Source: JAKSUT01 sp045616505 (GTDB taxonomy: Bacteria > Cyanobacteriota > Vampirovibrionia > Gastranaerophilales > Gastranaerophilaceae). Taken from it: a DNA stretch of 11,766 nucleotides. The notes beneath the pieces were generated by a model that worked only from the letters and a program-made list of their open reading frames with translations, was not told the origin of the DNA and searched no databases. Numbering within the stretch: the stretch's first letter is position 1; every line of letters starts with the position of its first letter. Location of the stretch: contig JAZLGV010000046.1 of NCBI GenBank assembly GCA_045616505.1, positions 1-11,766 on the forward strand. Reading direction: 5' to 3'. Shown in pieces: positions 1 to 5,599 of the stretch. The position numbers were made by a program, and so were the translations under genes.

Positions 1-9
1 CAAGTATAA

Positions 10-46
10 AAAAAATGGGCTTCTAATTTTTAGAAACCCATTTTTT
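10..46 (-). terminator. Intrinsic terminator of gyrB
   Basis: Inverted repeat with arms at 11-24 and 32-45 and a 7-nt loop, lying about 10 bp past the gyrB stop codon. The arms match except at one position. That position is a C/A mismatch on the plus strand but a G-U wobble in the minus-strand RNA, so the hairpin fits minus-strand transcription better. The minus-strand transcript ends in a run of U. I infer termination of the leftward gyrB transcript. Confidence 0.85.
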
Positions 47-55
47 GTTGTATTT

Positions 56-2506
56 TTATGTATCAATATTTGTTGCGTAAACAGCGTTAGCTTCGATGAA
101 ATCTCTACGTTGTTCAACTTGGTCGCCCATCAAGATATCAAATAATCTGTCTGCAAGTATTGCATCTTCGATAGTAACTCTTTTTAGAGTTCTTGTTTCA
201 GGGTTCATTGTTGTATCCCAAAGTTGTTCAGGCATCATTTCACCAAGACCTTTGAATCGTTGTAGTTGAATACCTTTTTGACCTCTTTCTTCAACAATTC
301 TTTGTAAGTCTGCAAATGATGAAATTTCAATTTCTTCTTCGCCTGTTTTTAATACAAGTTCTTTTTCTTCTTCAATTAAGAAGTTTCTGATTAATGGATA
401 AGAGTCTTTTAATCTTCTAAATTCAGGACTTCTTATGATGTGAGAAGTTACAGAAACTGGTTCGATTTTTTCATCATCACCGAATGATAATTTCAAAGTA
501 TATTTAGCAGTTTCTGGATTGTATTTTAATGATACTTCGTAGCTTTCTGCATCTTCAACATTGTAGTTTTTAGCATGGTCTTTGATGTAGTGATTTAAGT
601 AATCACAATGTTCATTCATTTTTGTTTGATCTTCAAAGTCTTCTTCGCAAATTTCTGAACGTACCAAACCTCTTAGCATAACCTCTGGAATTGAGTTTAA
701 AATAGGGTTGTTGTAAGAGTTATAGTATGCTGACATATTTGCCATAAGTGTTGTAAATTCAGCATCTGCACAAGTTTTTGTTTTACTCTTATCGCATAAG
801 CATAAATCTTTTACACCTCTTTCACGAAGTAATTTTTCCAATGCTTTTTCGTTGTATAAGTATTCAGAATTTTTACCAATTGTGATTTTGTATAGAGGCG
901 GTTGTGCGATATAAACAAATCCGTTATCAAGTAATGGTTTTGCATATCTAAAGAAGAATGTAAGCATTAATGTTCTGATGTGAGCGCCATCAACATCGGC
1001 ATCTGTCATGATGATGATTTTGTGATAACGTAATTTTTCTAAATTTACTTCTTCTTCGTTTCTGCTGATGTTTATACCAAAAGCTTGAACCATTGATTGA
1101 ATTTCGTTGTTGCTATAAATTCTATCAAGTCTTGCTTTTTCAACGTTTAAAATTTTACCTCTCAAAGGAAGAATTGCTTGATACATTCTGTTTCTACCTT
1201 GTTTAGCAGAACCACCAGCTGAATCCCCTTCGACTATGTATATTTCACATTTTTCAGGTTCTCTGTTTGAGCAGTCTGCAAGTTTTCCTGGAAGAGTTGA
1301 ATTTTCAAGAACTGTTTTTCTTCTTGTAAGTTCTCTTGCTTTTCTTGCTGCTTCTCTTGCTCTTTGAGCTTGAAGTGTTTTTTCAATAATTGTTTTTGAA
1401 ATTTTTGGATTGAATTCTAACCATTCAGTAAATTTATCTTTTACAACATCTTGAACGGCTGTCATTGCTTCTTGGTTTCCAAGTTTTTCTTTTGTTTGAC
1501 CTTCAAATTCAGGGTTTCCTAATTTTACGCTGACGATTGCTGTTAAACCTTCTCTAACGTCATCACCAGTTAAGTTAGAATCTGAATCTTTTAGGATATT
1601 ATTTTTTCTTGCATAATCGTTAAGTACACGAGTAATTGCGTTTCTGAAACCTGTTAAGTGAGTTCCTCCGTTGTGAGTGTTGATGTTGTTTGCGAATGAT
1701 AATACGCTTTCTGCATAAGCATCTGTGTATTGCATTGCGATTTCAATTAACATTCCATCAACTGTTTTTTCCATATAAATTGGTTTTTCAAACATTGCAA
1801 CTTTATTAGAATTTAAAAATTCAACATAACTTGCAATACCACCTTCATAGTGGAAAACTTGTTCTTCGCCTGTTTTTTCTTCGATTAAAATAATTTTTAA
1901 ACCTTTGTTTAAGAAAGCCATTTCACGAAGTCTGTTTGCGATTACGTCTATATCTACAACAGTTGTTTCTGTGAAAATTTCAGGGTCAGGCCAGAAAGTT
2001 GATTTTGTACCTGTTTTTGCTGTTTCTTTACCTTTTTCAACTTGAGTTACAGGTTCGCCTCTCATGTATTCTTGTCTCCAAACAAAACCATCACGAGAAA
2101 CTTCTACAATCATTTTTTCTGATAATGCGTTTACAACAGAAGCACCTACACCGTGAAGTCCGCCAGATACTTTGTAACCACCATCACCAAATTTACCACC
2201 AGCGTGAAGAACTGTGTGAACAACTTCTAATGCTGATTTTCCTGAATCAGGTTTTATATCGACAGGAATACCACGTCCGTTATCTTGAACTGTTACACTA
2301 TAATCTGGGTGTACTGTTACGATAATATCTGTACAATATCCAGCCAATGATTCATCAATAGAGTTATCTACAATTTCATATATGCAGTGGTGTAAACCTC
2401 TTTGAGAAGTTGAGCCAATATACATCCCAGGTCTCATTCTAACGGCTTCTAAACCTTCTAAGACCCTAATATTACTGGCATCATAACCTTTGTTTTCTGT
2501 TCCCAT
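56..2506 (-). CDS. gyrB: DNA gyrase subunit B, long form
   Basis: ATPase subunit of the type IIA topoisomerase that introduces negative supercoils together with GyrA. At 816 residues it shows the full GyrB order. The GHKL ATPase comes first: EIVDNSIDE at 44-52 with general base E44 and N48, DNGRGIP at 75-81, and the glycine loop around 114-122. The transducer lysine is in QTKEKLG (K339). TOPRIM follows, with EGDSAG at 426-431 and DADVDG at 502-507, then the tail motif QRFKGLGEM at 749-757. LPLRGKILNVEKAR argues for GyrB over ParE. About 170 extra residues (roughly 552-735) sit between PPLYK and QRFKGLGEM, as in the E. coli-type long GyrB; many cyanobacterial and Firmicute GyrBs are near 640 residues. 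R138 in SRDG appears to match the E. coli aminocoumarin-contact arginine R136. ATG start, preceded by AGGGAG five nt upstream. gyrA is not adjacent. Confidence 0.97.
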   Translation of the reverse strand: MGTENKGYDASNIRVLEGLEAVRMRPGMYIGSTSQRGLHHCIYEIVDNSIDESLAGYCTDIIVTVHPDYSVTVQDNGRGIPVDIKPDSGKSALEVVHTVLHAGGKFGDGGYKVSGGLHGVGASVVNALSEKMIVEVSRDGFVWRQEYMRGEPVTQVEKGKETAKTGTKSTFWPDPEIFTETTVVDIDVIANRLREMAFLNKGLKIILIEEKTGEEQVFHYEGGIASYVEFLNSNKVAMFEKPIYMEKTVDGMLIEIAMQYTDAYAESVLSFANNINTHNGGTHLTGFRNAITRVLNDYARKNNILKDSDSNLTGDDVREGLTAIVSVKLGNPEFEGQTKEKLGNQEAMTAVQDVVKDKFTEWLEFNPKISKTIIEKTLQAQRAREAARKARELTRRKTVLENSTLPGKLADCSNREPEKCEIYIVEGDSAGGSAKQGRNRMYQAILPLRGKILNVEKARLDRIYSNNEIQSMVQAFGINISRNEEEVNLEKLRYHKIIIMTDADVDGAHIRTLMLTFFFRYAKPLLDNGFVYIAQPPLYKITIGKNSEYLYNEKALEKLLRERGVKDLCLCDKSKTKTCADAEFTTLMANMSAYYNSYNNPILNSIPEVMLRGLVRSEICEEDFEDQTKMNEHCDYLNHYIKDHAKNYNVEDAESYEVSLKYNPETAKYTLKLSFGDDEKIEPVSVTSHIIRSPEFRRLKDSYPLIRNFLIEEEKELVLKTGEEEIEISSFADLQRIVEERGQKGIQLQRFKGLGEMMPEQLWDTTMNPETRTLKRVTIEDAILADRLFDILMGDQVEQRRDFIEANAVYATNIDT

Positions 2507-2561
2507 TTTTTCTCCCTATCTATTAAAAAAATTAGTTAATTTTACTTGTATCCCTTGTTTT

Positions 2562-2591
2562 ATTGTAGCATAAACAAAACTGTTGTAGCAT
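2562..2591 (-). promoter_or_regulatory. Putative gyrB promoter region with 9-bp direct repeat
   Basis: On the minus strand ATGCTACAA occurs twice (plus-strand positions 2563-2571 and 2583-2591) at a 20-bp period, about two helical turns. The gyrB-proximal copy contains TACAAT (2562-2567), a 5/6 match to the -10 consensus, which would give a leader of about 50 nt. I see no clear -35 box at 16-18 bp. The repeat could be a regulator site or chance; promoter activity is inferred. Confidence 0.35.
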
Positions 2592-2615
2592 GCTTATATC
2601 AAAATATTTTACATT

Positions 2616-3851
2616 TTATTTTTTTATTATATTTTTCCATTTCAACGAAACTTCATCAAGAACTTTTTCAGGTGAGTCGTTGTTGATTAGAACTTTTTGA
2701 ACTGCTGTATTTATCAAAAGGTTTATTTCTTTTTGTCCTTTTGTTTGTTTAAGTGTCGGGTCAATTTTTTCAAGTTGTTTTGCGCTTATACATCTTGCTT
2801 TTGAAAGTTTGTCGTTTTCTGTATATGTTTTATAAAAATCGTCTTTAAGTGCAAGTTTGTTTACTGCAATAATATTTGTTCTTTTTGCTAAATCAAGTTG
2901 ATTTTTTTTGTTTGTAAGGAAAAGTGCAAAATCAAGTGCTGCATCTTTTTTCTTTGATTTTAAAGGAATAATTAAATTCATTAATGAAAAATTATATTGT
3001 CCTAAAGAACCTGTAAATTGAGTTGAAACATCTGTGTCTTCATATATAGATGGAGCATTTTCTTTAATCATATTTAAGAAATTTGCACCACTTTCAAAGA
3101 ATACCAATTGTCCAGACATGTATTTTTCAAGTGCTTCTCTTTGAGTTTGAGTTACAGATTCTTTTGGAATTAAATTTTTATCGTATAAATTTTTGTAGTA
3201 TTCAAATACTTCGATTGATTTTGCAGAATTTATAGTTTCAGCCGAACTTGCACCATATTTATTTAGTATTTTTAGCATGGTGTCGTTTTCTGTGATTGTT
3301 GGCATAAGTACAAATGCGCCAGTTTGTGTTTTAATATCTTCTGCTATACTTCCTAATCTTTTGAATGTTTCAGGTGGATTTGAATATCCAGCTTGTTCAA
3401 GAAGTTTTTTGTTATAAATCGTAATTGCAGAAGTTGCGTACCAAGGAATTGTGTAATTTTTATCGTTAAATTTTAATGATTTAATTATATTTTTAGGAAA
3501 TTGAGTAAGTTTTTCATCAGGAATTTCTGCTAATACTCCTTTTTCTGCTAAAAGTGCAGAAAAATCAGGGTTTAGGTTTATCAAATCGGGTGGTGTATTA
3601 CTTAAAACTGCAGCAAGTGTTCTTTTTTCACCTTCAGAAAAAGGTACATCTATCCATTTAATTTTTACGTTTGGATTTTGTGCTTCGTATTCATTGATTA
3701 TGTTTTCCATATAATCGGAAAAATCACCCATTTGTAAAGTCCAAAAAACTAATTCATTTTCTGCAACTGTTGTGGTTGAATCTTTGCAATGATAAGCACC
3801 CCAAAGAATTGTAAAAACTATTATGATAATTGTTGAAATTTTTTTTAGCAT
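2616..3851 (-). CDS. Extracellular solute-binding protein (family 1, sugar ABC transporter type)
   Basis: Predicted substrate-capture protein of an ABC importer, of the MalE/UgpB-like family 1 fold. The 411 residues are the usual length. An N-terminal hydrophobic segment (residues 5-19, after LKK) is a signal peptide or anchor. C22 follows AYH, which is a poor lipobox, so lipidation is doubtful. Typical family wording follows: VFWTLQ near 35-40; an EYEAQNPNVKIKW strand (54-66); TPPDLINLNPDF (86-97); YTIPWYATSAITIYNKKLLEQAG (133-155); then YMSGQLVFFESGANFL (244-259) and a long C-terminal helical part. No permease or ATPase gene is adjacent, so it is an orphan here and its ligand is unknown. 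There is no Shine-Dalgarno sequence before the ATG; see the overlapping promoter entry. It lies 109 bp upstream of gyrB on the same strand without an obvious terminator between them. Confidence 0.85.
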   Translation of the reverse strand: MLKKISTIIIIVFTILWGAYHCKDSTTTVAENELVFWTLQMGDFSDYMENIINEYEAQNPNVKIKWIDVPFSEGEKRTLAAVLSNTPPDLINLNPDFSALLAEKGVLAEIPDEKLTQFPKNIIKSLKFNDKNYTIPWYATSAITIYNKKLLEQAGYSNPPETFKRLGSIAEDIKTQTGAFVLMPTITENDTMLKILNKYGASSAETINSAKSIEVFEYYKNLYDKNLIPKESVTQTQREALEKYMSGQLVFFESGANFLNMIKENAPSIYEDTDVSTQFTGSLGQYNFSLMNLIIPLKSKKKDAALDFALFLTNKKNQLDLAKRTNIIAVNKLALKDDFYKTYTENDKLSKARCISAKQLEKIDPTLKQTKGQKEINLLINTAVQKVLINNDSPEKVLDEVSLKWKNIIKK

Positions 3852-3857
3852 ACAAAA

Positions 3858-3889
3858 ATTATATAAAAATTTATTATGTTTTCCCTCAA
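3858..3889 (-). promoter_or_regulatory. Putative promoter of the solute-binding protein, leaderless geometry
   Basis: A perfect minus-strand TATAAT (3858-3863) ends only six nt before the ATG (3849-3851), so the normal start point falls on or next to the A of the ATG. TTGAGG (3884-3889) is a possible -35 box, but the spacing is 20 bp (18 bp to the overlapping TATATA). No AGGAGG-like sequence lies between the -10 and the start codon. Confidence 0.45.
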
Positions 3890-3919
3890 CTATTCAGCCT
3901 AATCTTAGTTATAAAATTT

Positions 3920-3931
3920 AGACAGGTGTCT
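3920..3931. promoter_or_regulatory. Palindrome AGACA-GG-TGTCT upstream of the radical SAM gene
   Basis: Perfect 5-2-5 inverted repeat in an otherwise AT-rich intergenic stretch, 52 bp before the radical SAM start codon. It lies just after a TATAAA (3910-3915) that could be a -10 box. The two-base centre is too short for an RNA hairpin loop, so if functional it would more likely be a DNA-binding site. No regulator is identified. Confidence 0.25.
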
Positions 3932-3983
3932 TATTTTAATTAAGTTTTTTCAAATTAGAATTAGTTTTGTAAAGGAGAGTGAA

Positions 3984-4826
3984 ATGGTAGAATTATTTAA
4001 GTCGTCAGTAGTGAATTTAGAAAAGTTAAAGAGTGTTTTTATAGAGTTAACAGCGAAAAATTGTAATCAGAGATGTCAGTATTGTTATATAGATTTTCCT
4101 GTGAATAAAAATGTTAAAGATTTTATTTCTATTGATAAAATAAAATCTACTTTAAAAGAAATTCAAAATGATGATATTGAGTATATATTTCTTACTGGTG
4201 CAGAACCAATGACGCATCCAGAATTTAATTCGATTTTGCGTTTGTGTTTAAAAAAATTTAATGTTGTAATTTGTACAAATGGGTCTTTTATTAATGAAAA
4301 AAAATCAAGATTTTTGAAAAAAGTAGAAGATGAATTTGAAAACGAAATTGTATTTTTGTTTACCTTTGTACATTATGATGAATTAAAAAACGATAGTATA
4401 AGATATAGAGGGTCTTTTAGGCAAGTTTTGAATGCCGTAAAATGTTTATCAAAATATGGTTTTAATCCGATTTTTAATATTTTGAATTACTATAACGAAC
4501 CCAAAGATATTTTAATAAATAATTTCATCGAAATACTTGGTAAGGTTGGTTTTTCGGCAGAAACTTTTAACTTTCAAATGCGAGAATTTTATGATGAAAA
4601 TAATAATGATTTTAAAGAGCCGCTTGGCGGAAATTATGATTGTGCAACAAGTCGCACATTAACTTCTTTAGGTGTATATGCGTGTCCTTTTTTGGCGAAT
4701 GACCATAGAGGTTGGACAGGAAATAACTTTGTTTCATATTCAAAACAAGTTTATTTAGAAACTGATTTTTGCGTAACTTGTGCAAAGAACAAAAACAAAA
4801 TGTTTGGGTTTACTTTTGATATGTAG
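3984..4826 (+). CDS. Radical SAM protein with C-terminal auxiliary-cluster cysteines, function unknown
   Basis: Radical SAM enzyme of 280 residues. The [4Fe-4S]-SAM motif is C27-x3-C31-x2-C34 followed by Y35. FLTGAEP (69-75) is the GGEP-type SAM-binding motif with one Ala, and VICTNGSF (95-102) is the next barrel strand. The C-terminus has four more cysteines, C220, C234, C263 and C266, in the order C-x13-C-x28-C-x2-C, with SLGVYACP around the second. This resembles a short twitch/SPASM-type domain that could hold one auxiliary Fe-S cluster, as in peptide-modifying and related enzymes. There is no small precursor-peptide gene beside it that I can see, and no partner enzyme, so the substrate is unknown. 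AAGGAG at 3971-3976 gives a good ribosome binding site. Its stop codon lies 9 bp from that of the convergent PilO-like gene. Confidence 0.9.
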   Translation: MVELFKSSVVNLEKLKSVFIELTAKNCNQRCQYCYIDFPVNKNVKDFISIDKIKSTLKEIQNDDIEYIFLTGAEPMTHPEFNSILRLCLKKFNVVICTNGSFINEKKSRFLKKVEDEFENEIVFLFTFVHYDELKNDSIRYRGSFRQVLNAVKCLSKYGFNPIFNILNYYNEPKDILINNFIEILGKVGFSAETFNFQMREFYDENNNDFKEPLGGNYDCATSRTLTSLGVYACPFLANDHRGWTGNNFVSYSKQVYLETDFCVTCAKNKNKMFGFTFDM

Positions 4827-4835
4827 CTTCACCAG

Positions 4836-5585
4836 TTAGTATTGAGGCTGTTGTCCTGGACCCCCTTGACCTTGTTGAGGTTGTGATTTAAACATATTTA
4901 AGAAATTACCATTTTGTTGTTGAGGTTGATTTTGATTTTGTTCGTCAGGATTTTGATTACCTTTTAGAGCTTGTTCGTTTGCAAGTTTTTCATTTTCAGT
5001 TGCTTCTGAATATAAAACTAATTGCAATTTTGCAAGCAAAATAGATTTATCTTTTTGATAAGGAATAATTTTAAATGAATTTATGTTTATTAAATAAGGG
5101 TATTTAAGAATGTCATTCAAAATATTTGCTAATGAATTGTAATCAGTTACAAGTTCAAAATCTGTTTGGCAAGCATTATATTTTCCGCCTGATTTTGAAT
5201 AAAATTCATCAGAAGGAGGGTTGTAACTATTATTGATAGAATAGATTTTAGCATTGTTGTATTTTACAATGTTAATTATGTCGCCAGACATCATTGCAAA
5301 ATCTAGTTCAATATTTGTTTCTGTTTGGTTTGAAGGTTTGTATATTTTTTTCATTTGGTTTATGGAAGATTTTTTGATTTTTTCATATTCTTCCAATTTG
5401 TTAAATTCTTCTTGTAATTCTGCATATTGAGCTTGTTTGTTCTTTATTTCCATATTTGTTTTTACTAAATATACAGCTTTAGGTAAAATTTTTGATAGCA
5501 AAAAGAACAGAATTATAATGATAAATGTTCCGTATAAAATTGCTTCTCTATATTTATTAAAATTAAAATTAAAATTGAAATTCAA
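4836..5585 (-). CDS. PilO/GspM-like inner-membrane assembly platform protein
   Basis: Probable PilO (type IV pilus) or GspM (type II secretion) homologue of 249 residues. The order is a short cytoplasmic N-terminus, one membrane span (about 14-38), a coiled coil (about 45-80), a periplasmic alpha/beta domain (about 90-195) ending in a strand LAKLQLVLYSE, and a Q/N/P/G-rich tail (200-249). Fold and order fit PilO; sequence identity in this family is always low. It follows the PilM-PilN fusion by 12 bp, and the upstream TAA overlaps its ribosome binding site, so translation is probably coupled. PilO normally pairs with PilN in the inner membrane. The start is TTG, giving an N-terminus of repeated Asn-Phe; no ATG is available. 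No PilP or PilQ gene follows. Confidence 0.75.
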   Translation of the reverse strand: MNFNFNFNFNKYREAILYGTFIIIILFFLLSKILPKAVYLVKTNMEIKNKQAQYAELQEEFNKLEEYEKIKKSSINQMKKIYKPSNQTETNIELDFAMMSGDIINIVKYNNAKIYSINNSYNPPSDEFYSKSGGKYNACQTDFELVTDYNSLANILNDILKYPYLININSFKIIPYQKDKSILLAKLQLVLYSEATENEKLANEQALKGNQNPDEQNQNQPQQQNGNFLNMFKSQPQQGQGGPGQQPQY

Positions 5586-5599
5586 AATGTTTTCTCCTT
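5583..5599 (-). promoter_or_regulatory. Ribosome binding site and non-ATG start of the PilO-like gene
   Basis: AAGGAG (5594-5599) overlaps the TAA stop of the upstream fusion gene. Downstream, the only in-frame initiation candidates are TTG at 8-nt spacing (5583-5585) and the rare ATT at 5-nt spacing (5586-5588). There is no ATG or GTG before the membrane segment. TTG is the likelier start. Confidence 0.7.

Noticed and set aside
1999..2325. Plus-strand open frame of 108 codons within gyrB
   Set aside because: It is antisense to the conserved ATPase domain of gyrB, has Leu/Gln-rich composition typical of a shadow frame, and has no ribosome binding site.
4900..5000. Q/N/P-rich repeat in the PilO-like tail as evidence of a mobile or foreign insertion
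   Set aside because: It is in frame, shares the base composition of its neighbours and resembles the tail of the upstream protein, so a native disordered tail is the simpler reading.
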